A stretch of 10,892 nt of DNA from Russula earlei (taxonomy: Eukaryota; Basidiomycota; Agaricomycetes; Russulales; Russulaceae), in assembly GCA_025769875.1 (NCBI GenBank), contig JAGFNK010001321.1, positions 1 through 10,892 of the forward strand, written 5' to 3'. The position numbers were made by a program, and so were the translations under genes. Position 1 is the first letter of the stretch. Every line of letters begins with the position of its first letter. Below are positions 1-7,483 of this stretch, piece by piece. Below the pieces are notes generated by a model, which saw nothing but the letters and a program-made list of their open reading frames with translations, had not been told where the DNA came from and did not search any database.

Positions 1-1
1 C

Positions 2-1527
2 CAACCACAAGCACAACCTCTCACCAAGGCTTCTAAGGCATCCCTAACACCTATTCATGAGGAAGATGGGGCTTGTGTTGATGTAGAAGCTGCAGATGTC
101 AGTCTCCATGACATCACATATTCTCTCATGAATGTGGATGAATTCAACCACACTCTTGACTTGAAGGATCCTATAGAGGAAGGGAGCGATGCTTCACTCA
201 AAGAAGAAGGTATGAGGGCCATTTTTTTCTTGCCAAGGATCATCAAATGACAACCTTTTTTGTTTGCTATCAGTGACTACAGATAATTCCCCGGCGATTC
301 CTCTCACATTCAATATCCCATTCAAAAACACCTCTTGAGAACTTGTTGTCAACTCTGACATTGCATTTATGACACTCCTCATTGACATCACTGCCAAAAT
401 GGAGACCAGCATCTTTTGTCTCTCCCAGATCAGATATATCCTTCCTTGGATGGTGCCCAAGACAGGCAAGCCCGTTGCGAAGATGCTTGAAAATGAAGAT
501 TGCTTTCAAAAACTGATTGAACATGTATGGAATCACATTGACAAACAAAAGGCAAAAAACCATGGAAAGGGCAAGGTCCAGCCATTCAGCATCCAAATCG
601 TCAATACCTCTGCCCTGGGAGCCGAAAAGGTGCATCTCATATCCTACTGTTCACATCTGCATCTGACACATTTTTGACCAAAGGCCCCTGGAAAAAAGAA
701 GTCGTCCTCACTACCCACAACCTCACACCCACCTTTGGATCACCATGCCCCCTGGCAAGACCAAGAGACTGAGCTTTTAGCACTCTTGGAAAAGAAACAC
801 ATGTGCAAAGAGCACAACAAGCCATGCTACATGCAAACAACTGGTGCACACTACAAGTACACAACGGAGGATCTGACCATTTGGGCTGCCTTGTTGGTAC
901 ATACCATAGCTGATTTTTTTTGGATGCTCAATACTAATGTTAGCAGGCATGACACCTTGCAACAATTGATACTCCCCCAGACAAGCTGAATCTTGTGGAC
1001 AAATGCCTCTGGCAGGCAAGAATCAAAAAATGCGAGACATCACAACCACCCCCTGCTGATTCATTGGCCACTGGGCCAAACCCAAGCCACACAGTTGCCA
1101 GAACATCCTCTGACCCACCTGGATGGGCACAAGTCATGATGATGATGCTTGGGGGAGCCTTTGCCAATGCTGGTTCAAACCCTTATCACCTTCCTCATGG
1201 TGAACTCTTCCCACCTTCTACTCCATACCCTTGGTCTTCTCCACTCCAAAATGGATTGCATGTGACAAGGACTACCCTGACCTAAAGGAGTGGCTCCATG
1301 CTATTGAGGAGCATCCTGTCCAAAACATGTTTGGAGAAGATTTCGTGCAGTATGCTGATGTCCTTGTGGATGTCCACAAGCTTTTCACAATTGAAGACAT
1401 TGTGCCACTCACTGGCAATGACCTGGCACAGGTTGGTGGCATGGAATTTGGGACAGCCTCATGCATCATACAGTTTGCAAAGGAGGATGCATTGGCTTTA
1501 GAGAAGAACAAGAAGGCACATTTCTAG
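2..1527 (+). pseudogene. Decayed SAM-like-domain protein of a multicopy basidiomycete family (5' end outside the window)
   Basis: The reading frame is open from position 2, so the start lies upstream. Exon 1 (2-209) encodes an acidic stretch (IHEEDGACVDVEAADVSLHD). After an intron at 210-273 the frame continues with PLTFNIPFKNTS, VVNSDIAFMTLLIDITAKME and ILPWMVPKTGKPVAKMLEN. A basic, low-complexity linker follows. Around 785-890 there is a Cys/His-rich segment, MCKEHNKPCYMQTTGAHY, then a DTPPDKLNLVD segment. The C-terminus (about 1255-1515) begins DYPDLKEWLHAIEEHPV and resembles a small helical SAM-like domain. Breaks seen: TGA at 336-338, TGA at 675-677, a frame change near 955 and another near 1240. 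The layout matches, from memory, hypothetical proteins present in many copies in agaricomycete genomes; their function is unknown. Whether this is a host gene family or a passenger of a transposon cannot be decided here. The call as a pseudogene is firm; the family name is less so. Confidence 0.6.
210..273 (+). other. Spliceosomal intron in the SAM-like gene
   Basis: This 64-nt segment starts GTATGA and ends CTATCAG. Removing it joins exon 1 (frame ending in EE) to VTTDNSPAIPLTFN with no frame break. Read through, exon 1 would stop at TGA 248-250. An AATGAC sequence about 25 nt before the end could serve as branch site. The length is typical of basidiomycete introns. Confidence 0.6.
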
Positions 1528-2065
1528 GTAGAAAATCTCATATTAGACTTGGATCAACGCATCATATGTACCATAGCTAAATCTGGAGCAATGACATAAA
1601 GTTCTATTGGAGCATCATGTTGCAGCAAAGGGGCAAGGAGGCATGCCAAGCCATGGGGCATGCGTGGAGGGCATGGTCAGCCATGAGGTGATGGGACCCA
1701 TTCATTATACATGTAATTCAGCTAGTAATCCAGAATATTCCTACCTTACAGTGTCAGGTGGGCCAACACACCAACACAAGAATGTTAAAGAGATTGGCTT
1801 GTCCTCACCTCTCTCTCAGCCTCTTTATTCCCCCAATTGCTCTTTACCAAGTCACTCTCTCACCATGCATCATTCACTCCTTTCATCATCCCTGTGCCCT
1901 TGAAGGACAACTTGAAAAGCAGAGGTTCAGCCCTGCCTTTCCTCAGCTCTTCCAAGCTCTGACATTCATCACCCATCCTTGCTTCCATGTAGCATGCATC
2001 AATCTATCCCTGCACCCTATCCTCCAGCTCCTCTGTTCAGCTATGAATGCATCATCATCCCTATC
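1528..2065. other. Non-coding flank, pyrimidine-rich on the + strand
   Basis: No coding signal is visible after the TAG at 1525-1527. Roughly 1630-1690 carries repeated GCATG/CCATG words. From about 1800 the + strand becomes strongly C/T-rich with few CpG, as in fungal promoters, UTRs or LTR leader regions. Open frames here (for example 1758-2180) run straight into the LTR and have no protein-like composition. A TGTCAGGTGGGCC sequence at 1752 could be an LTR start, but no matching end or target duplication was found. Confidence 0.4.
2022..2065 (+). repeat. Copy 1 of a 44-47 bp tandem duplication split by an LTR
   Basis: The sequence CTCCAGCTCCTCTGTTCAGC and what follows, to CATCATCATCCCTATC, recurs after the LTR at 3238-3284 with a GTT insertion and a G for A change. 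If the LTR and one target copy are removed, the two units become directly adjacent. The duplication therefore predates the insertion. Confidence 0.8.
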
Positions 2066-2070
2066 CTCCA
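2066..2070 (+). repeat. Target-site duplication CTCCA, left copy
   Basis: CTCCA directly precedes the LTR start TGTTAC at 2071 and is repeated at 3238-3242 directly after the LTR end CTTGACA. Confidence 0.85.
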
Positions 2071-2159
2071 TGTTACAAACCAAGGCCAGATCCTGGCCAT
2101 ATATTGTCCTATTTCACTCAAGAGAGACCTCTCTCACTTTACATTGCCAACACACTTCT

Positions 2160-2847
2160 TGTCAAGACACGTACTGCTGATCACTAAGGACTCAGGAGCA
2201 GGTGGGCAAGGGTCGGAACAGATGGTACACGGCGTAAGCGGCATTGAACAGGAGGACGAGACAAATGACGAGGAGGTACCAGATGGGGACTGGTAGGTGT
2301 TGCAAGAGACAAAGGTGAAGGCTAGAGGCCAGTGTAGCGAGGGGGCTTTAAACAAGGTGGTCGTTGAAGAGTACCTTGGAGGCGAGGGGAATCTTTAGAC
2401 TGAGCGGTTGCAGGGGAGTACCCAGGAAGATGAGAGTATCACAAATGGACAGTCTGATGACTGCCATGCTTCATTGGGGCTTATATACAGTGTACAGGGT
2501 TGATTACAAAGAACTGGGACTATTCTAGACTCTTTGGTACCACCCAATAGGACTACAGAGGCATAAACTTGCTTGTGTCAAGTTTCAGGCTTACTGAGCG
2601 CATTACTGATCATTGTGGAGCGATGACATCATTATGATGTCACTGTGGAGCACTTAGTGAGCCTATGAGGTCACTGTGGAGTTGCTCAGTCAGCCATGAT
2701 GTCATTGGGGCCTTGATGATGTCAGATGATTTATGCAACAGTTTCTAAGAGTTTGTGCCGCTGTTTTGGGTCCTTGGTGGCTGGGTGGCCATGTGGCTGC
2801 CATGCAATGATTACCCGATTAGGAAACGGGTGCCTGGTCGTGTTATA
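2160..2847 (-). mobile_element. Antisense LTR of family A nested in the older LTR, truncated at its 5' end
   Basis: From TGTCAAGACACGTACTGCTG at 2160 onward, the sequence is the reverse complement of the LTR at 7484-8312. It runs from that LTR's last base back to about position 7625 (CGTGTTATA at 2840-2847). The first 140 bp or so of this LTR are missing. The missing piece and the missing middle of the forward LTR meet at one junction (2847/2848), so one deletion after insertion explains both. CpG content is intermediate (about 11 in 2160-2550, hand count), so it is younger than its host LTR. Confidence 0.85.
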
Positions 2848-3237
2848 CTATTGGATGGTACCAAGGGGTCTAGAATAGTTCTTGCTCTTTGTAATCGACC
2901 CTGTACACAGTATATAAGCCCCAATGTAGCATGGCAGTCGTCAGACTGTCCATTTGTGATACTCTCATCCTCCTCAGTACTCCCCCATGACTGCTCAGTC
3001 TAAAGCCTTCCTTGTCTTCAAGGTACTCTTCAATGACCACCTTGTTTAAAGCCTCTTCAATATACTGGCCTTCAACCTTCACCTCTGCCTCCAGCAACAC
3101 CTACCAGTCCCCCTCTGGTACCTCCTAGTTGATTGGCTCATCCTCTTGTTCAATGCTATCTATGCTGTGTACCATCTGTTCTGACCCTTGCTCACCTGCT
3201 CCTGAGTCATTAGTGATCAGCAGTACGTGTCTTGACA
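2160..3237. repeat. Large imperfect palindrome: 391-bp and 390-bp arms, 297-bp loop
   Basis: The left arm (2160-2550) and right arm (2848-3237) are inverted copies of the same LTR 3' half, separated by 2551-2847. They differ mainly at former CpG sites and a few small changes. Transcription through the block from either side would give RNA able to fold back over nearly 400 bp. The structure is explained by nested LTR insertion, so a separate foldback transposon is not needed. Confidence 0.85.
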
Positions 3238-3242
3238 CTCCA
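3238..3242 (+). repeat. Target-site duplication CTCCA, right copy
   Basis: This pairs with 2066-2070 and directly follows the LTR end at 3237. It is also the first five bases of the second tandem unit. Confidence 0.85.
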
Positions 3243-3284
3243 GCTCCTCTGTTGTTCAGCTATGAGTGCATCATCATCCCTATC
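3238..3284 (+). repeat. Copy 2 of the tandem duplication
   Basis: It matches 2022-2065 apart from an inserted GTT (CTGTTGTTCAG) and GAGTGCATC instead of GAATGCATC. It ends in CCCTATC before the sequence diverges. Confidence 0.8.
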
Positions 3285-3854
3285 CTTTCCTTTCATCACA
3301 CTCTCACTAACTATCAACCCTTTGTCATTCAAGATATGCCAATCAGCTGGCCTTGCATTCACACATTGTAGGCCACATGCTTGCTCTGTCTTTTTCATCC
3401 TACCTCACCACCTAGCCACCAATCGCCACCCAGCTCTGCCGCCATACACAAGGGTTCACTGCCCAATTACCTCATGGATTCTCATTCCATCCATGATCCC
3501 AATCACTGCCTTGATGCCTCATGTTGTCACTTCATCTCTCACAGTCTCGACTACCCTTTCATGCCTGCCTCCCTTTGTTCTCCACCTCTGTAGTCATTTG
3601 AATATAAACATAGCTAGCCACTCTTTGGAATAAAATTTTATTCCCCTCTAATTATCTGACTGCCTCAAGATGTCCGGAATTCTCATCACATCCATGTTCT
3701 CATTCTAAATCTCACTGGGCATGCTCTTCTCTCCCCTTGGCTTACTAACACTCAAAAATGAGAGATCCTCTTCCTCAAATGGCAGTTTTGCAAGTGTCAG
3801 GATTACAGACACAGTATTTAGAGCTACAGGAGTCACTGACAAAAATGACCCATC
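3285..3854. other. Non-coding pyrimidine-rich DNA with a possible core promoter and poly(A) signal
   Basis: This continues the C/T-rich + strand of 1800-2065 to about 3600. AATATAAA at 3600-3607 is TATA-like and GGAATAAAATTTTATTCCCC at 3628-3647 holds an AATAAA signal inside a short palindrome, a spacing seen in LTRs. No TG...CA boundaries or target duplication were found, so an old copia LTR is only a guess. The last part, to 3854, would be the 3' flank of the Tc1-like element on the minus strand. Confidence 0.35.
3832..3841. repeat. Possible inner terminal inverted repeat remnant, left
   Basis: GTCACTGACA here, just outside the transposase stop, is inverted relative to TGACAGTGAC at 6008-6017, just outside the start, with 9 of 10 matching. 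No clear outer ends or TA duplication could be fixed, so it may be chance. Confidence 0.2.
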
Positions 3855-4344
3855 TCAGAGATACCCACATTTATGGAACCAGCTTGCTGCGTGATCCACT
3901 GTCACAGAGAATGTTGCTTTATATAAAGAGCCACACATTGGTATCATCATTCCCTAAGTCAGTGCAAGCCACACCCCCATTCCAACAAACATGAGCCTTG
4001 ATCTTTGAGAATGCAAGTTTGATTGGGTTGAAATCAGGAGAATACACTGGCAAATAAAGTAGCTGACACCCCCTTCATTGAATGAGCAGTAGGTTAGCAT
4101 GAGGAGAATAACACTGCACCTTTCTTCAATCATTTGGAGTATGTCTGGATTTCAGTGAATGCAGGCATTGTCCATGATCAAGACAGAGTTCTTTCCAGGA
4201 AAGGGATTCATTTTTGAAAGGACACCTCAGATAAAGTCAGCAAATAGTGCAGATGTGAAAGAGCCCTCAACCAGCTTGCAATAGATGATGCCGTTGAGTG
4301 AGAGGGCTGGGAGAAGCAAATATCTGGATATTGGATATAGCAGT

Positions 4345-4349
4345 CTGGT
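4345..4349 (+). repeat. Target-site duplication CTGGT, left copy
   Basis: CTGGT directly precedes TGTCATGAACC at 4350 and is repeated at 5311-5315, directly after GTCTTGACA. Confidence 0.85.
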
Positions 4350-4711
4350 TGTCATGAACCATTCTCCGGAGAGGGCCCTTGAAGGACCCTTCCTTATAGG
4401 AGGAAACCTGGTCTCTATGGTGTCACCCTGTTCACACGAGCAAAAGGGGTGAGTAGAGGTGTCCACAATATCGCGCGCGCATTGTTGCGCGAGCGATTCT
4501 CGGCACAATCGACATACAGCAAGCCCCACTTAAAGGCAACCCTTCTAGCAACAAAAGACAGTATTAGGGCCTTCCTAAGGACCCTTTGGAACGACCCTAG
4601 GAGCTCTACAATAGGCACTAACCTAGTATCAAAGGCCCTACAACACGTTATTAGACCAACTCTAATAACTATAGAATGACTATAAGGCAATACTAAGGAC
4701 CTTAATAGAAG

Positions 4712-4740
4712 TATTAGGGTCGACTTTAAGGACCCTAATA
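4712..4740. repeat. 10-bp perfect inverted repeat in LTR-B
   Basis: TATTAGGGTC (4712-4721) and GACCCTAATA (4731-4740) are exact inverted copies with a 9-nt spacer. Shorter versions (TATTAGGGCCTTCCTAAGGAC at about 4562, AAGGACCCT or GAAGGACCC words from 4380 onward) recur through the U3-like part. Confidence 0.75.
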
Positions 4741-4917
4741 GAACTATATAAGGGCCTTATAAGATGACACTATTCCCTAACCAAACTACAAGTCCTCAAA
4801 TGACCGGCCCTAAACTAACTAACAAGAAATGAATCAGGTGCTTACACGTGCACTAAAGTAGTAAACATGTGGACAATGGAAGCTCTTACTCATCAAGAAA
4901 AGTCTTCTTACTCAGCA

Positions 4918-4951
4918 GCTTACTGAGCATGACCAAGCATGCTCAGTAAGC
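4918..4951. repeat. 14-bp perfect inverted repeat in LTR-B
   Basis: GCTTACTGAGCATG (4918-4931) and CATGCTCAGTAAGC (4938-4951) are exact inverted copies with a 6-nt spacer, upstream of the TATA box. The half-site CTCAGTAAGC also occurs in LTR-A at 7874-7883. Confidence 0.8.
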
Positions 4952-5033
4952 ATCCTCCGACTTCTTACTCATCACTCTATTGTGCTTGATAACAAGGTTA
5001 TGACTTGTTCCCTATTTAGCAGTTCTCTTGTAG

Positions 5034-5052
5034 TATATAAGCGCTCAATAAA
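5034..5052 (+). promoter_or_regulatory. LTR-B TATA box and poly(A) signal
   Basis: TATATAA at 5034-5040 is followed by AATAAA at 5047-5052 and by CAGACTGTCCATTTG near 5070, which also follows the TATA box of LTR-A. This fits the U3/R core of an LTR. Whether AATAAA at such a short distance acts as a processing signal is uncertain. Confidence 0.55.
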
Positions 5053-5310
5053 GTAGCGGACAGTCCTCAGACTGTCCATTTGTTTACGGCACTCTCCAAC
5101 CCTGGGATACTCCTTTAAGGACCGTCCCCTTGTGACTATCCTGGCCTCTTCCCTGCGTGATTGTTCAACTCTCACAGTAACAATACCTCTCTGGTATCTG
5201 TTACTACTCTGGACTCTACTTCTTGCCCATGCGGTCTTGGACGTCTATCGACTCGTCTCCGAGCTTATCCCTCGCTTTTGAACTGGATAGTTCAACAGTG
5301 AGTCTTGACA

Positions 5311-5315
5311 CTGGT
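5311..5315 (+). repeat. Target-site duplication CTGGT, right copy
   Basis: This pairs with 4345-4349 and directly follows the LTR-B end at 5310. Confidence 0.85.
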
Positions 5316-5535
5316 GTAAATTGGATTGCAGGACGCACCCTTTTCCTTGAATGAAGAAGCCCTTCCTAATGGCTGCTTTCTCAGATATCGCCCATGCTTG
5401 CCCTCAAATGTCAGTTTGGTGATCAAAGGCACTTTCATCTACAAAAACTGCCTGGTCTGCAGTGTAGGTTGTGCCAAAAGTATGCCGATACCAAAGGTGC
5501 AGTCTCTCATTGCACTCAAGGGCATTCTTGCTCAG

Positions 5536-5582
5536 CTGTGGCAAGTCAGCAGCACTTGCAAGCTCAAGGTCAAATTACTTAC
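5536..5582 (-). other. Intron 2 of the transposase
   Basis: On the minus strand this 47-nt segment starts GTAAGT, has GCTGAC as branch site and ends GCCACAG. Splicing joins GFMMKK to LSKNALECNERLHLWYRHTF, restoring the usual family sequence. Reading through shifts the frame and soon stops at TGA, so the intron is well supported. Confidence 0.75.
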
Positions 5583-5723
5583 CTTCTTCATCATGAAGCC
5601 ACTCCTTCTTAGGGTACGCCATATAGTTGACAATGATGTGTCCACACCAGTCCTTTCTTTTAGAATATCTTTCAGCTCATTGAGATAAGCATCAGGGGTA
5701 TGGAGGATGGTGCCTTGAAGAAA

Positions 5724-5771
5724 CTGGAAAATGTAAACTGTAGGAAGAACTAGAGAATGTGAGGAACTCAC
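5724..5771 (-). other. Intron 1 of the transposase
   Basis: On the minus strand this 48-nt segment starts GTGAGT and ends TTTTCCAG. Splicing joins MQEAQ to FLQGTILHTPDAYLNEL, which fits the family better than the 16 extra residues read through. Its length is a multiple of three, so the frame is open either way and support comes from the fit only. Confidence 0.5.
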
Positions 5772-5988
5772 TTGTGCTTCCTGCATTGAAAGGATTCAGT
5801 TTGAGGGTTGGAATAAATGGTCTGGGTGATTGGCTGTTCCATGCATTTTGAAATCAGTAAGGATGCATTGTATGGTACAACAAGGAACTCTCTCTGGTGT
5901 GATAAGTGATATCACCAAGACTCAGACTGGAAGACATATGTAGGACAATCCAGTGGGCATCATCAGATAGAAGTTGCCCTTGCAGCAT

Positions 5989-6305
5989 AAAGAAAGGAAG
6001 TTTGTGGTGACAGTGACATGTGAAAAGAAAGAAGCCCTAACTCTTGGGTCAAAAACACTATTGGGCTGCCTCAACACAGCCTATGGGTGCACTTTGAGGG
6101 AAAAAAATAAGAAAGATAGATGATCAATTTTAGTTGTGCAGGCTGCCTGAGTCCAGCTTCACCAATTCTTGCTCAAATCTCATGAAAACGATGGGCTAGA
6201 TAGCCCTCATTGAGGCAATTCAGGGGATATAAGTTCTATTAAAATCCAAGCAGAAATGAGGGAGATATTTGCCTTGCATATAGAAGGGGGGGTTTGCACA
6301 AAATT
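5989..6305. other. Unassigned stretch between the transposase and copia remnants
   Basis: It should contain the 5' flank and end of the Tc1-like element and the left edge of the copia remnant, but neither boundary is visible. TGACAGTGAC at 6008-6017 is a possible inner inverted repeat (partner 3832-3841). No copia LTR, primer-binding site or Gag N-terminus was recognised, and all frames have several stops. Confidence 0.4.
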
Positions 6306-6600
6306 TGTGGTTTCAAGCACCATGCCAAGTGCGCTGAAAATGGCAATAATGCTAAGGATGTGTGAGAGGCTATTGTCACTCAACATCAAACTGAGCTCAA
6401 TTGTGGCACTGGCAAGAAGCACAGCATGCAGAAGCTTTCTGCTGTCAAGTGCAAGCACAGTGACCCTTCTTTCTCCCATCAGCAGCAGGGCTCTAAGCCC
6501 AAGCATGATGAAGATAAGGACAAGCACCAGCATGGTAAACACAGTGGCAAAGGAAAGGGAAAGGCAAGGAGAAAGCCAATCACAGCCATGGTCCCAGACA
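6306..6600 (+). pseudogene. copia Gag C-terminal remnant
   Basis: In the frame through 6324 the sequence reads FKHHAKCAENGNNAKDV, a TGA at 6363-6365, EAIVTQHQTELNCGTGKKHS and then MQKLSAVKCKHSDPSFSHQQQ from 6426. A very basic, Gly/Lys/His-rich tail follows (KPKHDEDKDKHQHGKHSGKG). The KLSAVK...DPSFS...QQQ segment followed by a basic tail is what I remember from the Gag region of agaricomycete copia elements. No clear CCHC zinc knuckle can be read. The Gag N-terminal half was not recognised. The frame changes at about 6570-6602 to the one that continues into the protease. Confidence 0.6.
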
Positions 6601-6601
6601 C

Positions 6602-7483
6602 TCTCACATCACGGACGTTGCCACACTCCCACTCCCAACTATTACCACTATCGCCCATCTGGGTCCTTCAGGGATCCAACAGCAAACCATTCCTACTGCA
6701 ACTGACCCTCACAAATGCACTCACAGCCCTTACAAGGCCTTAAACAAAACACTTGATTTTGCTGACCATCTTGGGGTAACTCCCACTATAGAGACAGTCA
6801 AGACCCTCGAGCAGCAGATCTTGACTCAATCTGCTGCCTCATCAAGTGCAGTCACATTACTGTTGCCCGTCCCTGAGCCTATGGACCGGGACATTGGTGA
6901 CTTTGCACAAACAAACATGTCAGATTTATTCGACATATATGATGGTATCCTAGAAGGTGCTGCCACCCCTGAGCATGCTCCGACTCCATCAGATGAACCG
7001 CTTCATTGGGGCAGCAACCATGAAGATAATGAAGTCTGTGTGCACCTCCCTCTCTCCATTCACTTGCTAAAGAACCTTATAGCATCTCCCCAGCCCCAAA
7101 GCAGGCTAGATATGTCTAATAAGAGTTCCCTTCTACCACACAATGTACAAATTAGTGCAGGAAGTAGTTCTGTGCATAGTGAATGTCACACAAATTGTTC
7201 AAGATGTAGAGGAAAGCACAACTTGAGTAAAATGGTATCCTTATGGCTCCTAGACTCTGGCACATCCACACACTTCACCTTCGAAATAAAAGACTTTATA
7301 GAGTATATGCTGGCTTCGCTGCATAAAAGATCCCCTGTAAAAAACTGCTGATAACACAATATATGTGGAAGGCAAAGGCACTGTATTGCTTTGGCACACT
7401 GTCAACTCAAAGACAGTTGTTATGTGCATTTGTCCTGTCCTCTATCTTCCAAAAATTAATACTCAGATACTATCAATGGGGGA
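6602..7483 (+). pseudogene. copia Gag-protease linker and aspartic protease
   Basis: From 6602 one frame stays open to about 7340. It starts SHITDVATLPLPTITTIAHL and continues as a Ser/Pro/acid-rich linker (PTIETVKTLEQQILTQSAAS, ILEGAATPEHAPTPSDEP). The protease motif LWLLDSGTSTHFT follows, with the catalytic Asp at 7253-7255. This DSG-type site is the single Asp each monomer gives to a dimeric retroviral-type protease that cuts the polyprotein. The frame shifts near 7340, and the next frame holds NTIYVEGKGTVLLWHTV and CPVLYLPKINTQILSMG, the conserved stretch after the protease (family form VLYVP...NLLSVG). It breaks at the solo LTR and resumes after it. Confidence 0.8.
7479..7483 (+). repeat. 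Target-site duplication GGGGA, left copy
   Basis: GGGGA directly precedes TGTTACGAACC at 7484 and is repeated at 8313-8317, directly after GTGTCTTGACA. Confidence 0.9.

Larger units (their letters stand above)
2071..3237 (+). mobile_element. Old LTR of family A, forward orientation, broken by an antisense LTR
   Basis: The ends are TGTTACAAACCAAGG and GTGTCTTGACA, like the 829-bp copy at 7484-8312, and a CTCCA duplication flanks the whole block. Only two parts belong to this forward copy: 2071-2159 (matching the first 88 bp of the reference copy) and 2848-3237 (matching its last 391 bp, from 7922). About 350 bp of the middle is missing, and the antisense copy lies in its place. A TATATAA core is at 2911-2917. 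CpG is almost absent: I count 3 in 2848-3237 against about 19 in the matching stretch of the reference. All three CpGs of the first 88 bp are lost, by changes to CA or TG-type dinucleotides. This is the oldest LTR-A copy in the window. No internal retrotransposon region is present, so it is a solo LTR. Confidence 0.85.
4350..5310 (+). mobile_element. Solo LTR of family B (961 bp) inside the transposase
   Basis: It starts TGTCATGAACCATTCTCCGG, ends CAGTGAGTCTTGACA and is flanked by perfect 5-bp CTGGT repeats. Transposase sequence (minus strand) runs up to both sides. The block is richer in CpG than its flanks (for example the CG-rich run at 4471-4495), so it is a later arrival. The ends resemble family A (TGTtAcGAACCA and GTGTCTTGACA), and the core promoter stretch is also similar, so the two LTRs are probably related. 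Open frames inside (for example 4227-4529 and 4415-4690 on the minus strand) mix LTR and transposase sequence and are not genes. The superfamily (gypsy or copia) cannot be told from the LTR alone. Confidence 0.88.
3855..5988 (-). pseudogene. Tc1/mariner-like DDE transposase, decayed and split by a solo LTR
   Basis: Read on the minus strand, the probable start is ATG at 5988-5986 (MLQGQLLSDDAHWIVLHM). A helix-turn-helix region follows (ITPERVPCCTI, LTDFKMHGTANHPDH, then TPDAYLNELKDILKERTG and TIWRTLRRSGFMMKK). The catalytic core has VFVDESAFD (first Asp at 5437-5439), LPALSLNGIIYCKLVEGSF and SVLIMDNACIH (second Asp at 4170-4172). The third motif is YSPDFNPIK, where the usual Glu is Lys (codon 4018-4020). 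The C-terminus reads SLYKATFSVTVDHAASWFHKCGYL with TGA at 3857-3855. Decay: TGA at 5798-5796, 5406-5404, 4229-4227 and 4154-4152; a frameshift near 5910; a frame change near 5335; about 48 extra bases near 4069-4116; another frameshift near 3895; and the LTR at 4350-5310. Without the extra bases the spacing fits DD33-34E. The family call is strong; the exact start is less certain. Confidence 0.85.

Noticed and set aside
2755..3100. Open frames on both strands over the palindrome (2755-3003 plus, 2870-3100 minus)
   Set aside because: They lie wholly in LTR-A sequence, cross the nesting junction and have no protein-like features; the same stretch in the 7484-8312 copy is plain LTR.
2160..3237. 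A foldback (Foldback-type) DNA transposon
   Set aside because: Both arms are pieces of an LTR seen intact elsewhere in the window, and the 5-bp duplication fits the outer LTR ends. Nested LTRs explain it fully.
1752..3752. A ~830-bp copia 5' LTR (after removing the nested block) from TGTCAGG at 1752 to CTAACA near 3752
   Set aside because: No target duplication, no second copy and no primer-binding site could be seen; length agreement alone is not enough.
4415..5175. Minus- and plus-strand open frames at 4415-4690, 4449-4679 and 4972-5175
   Set aside because: They sit inside LTR-B, with compositions set by AAGGACCCT-type repeats; no family resemblance.
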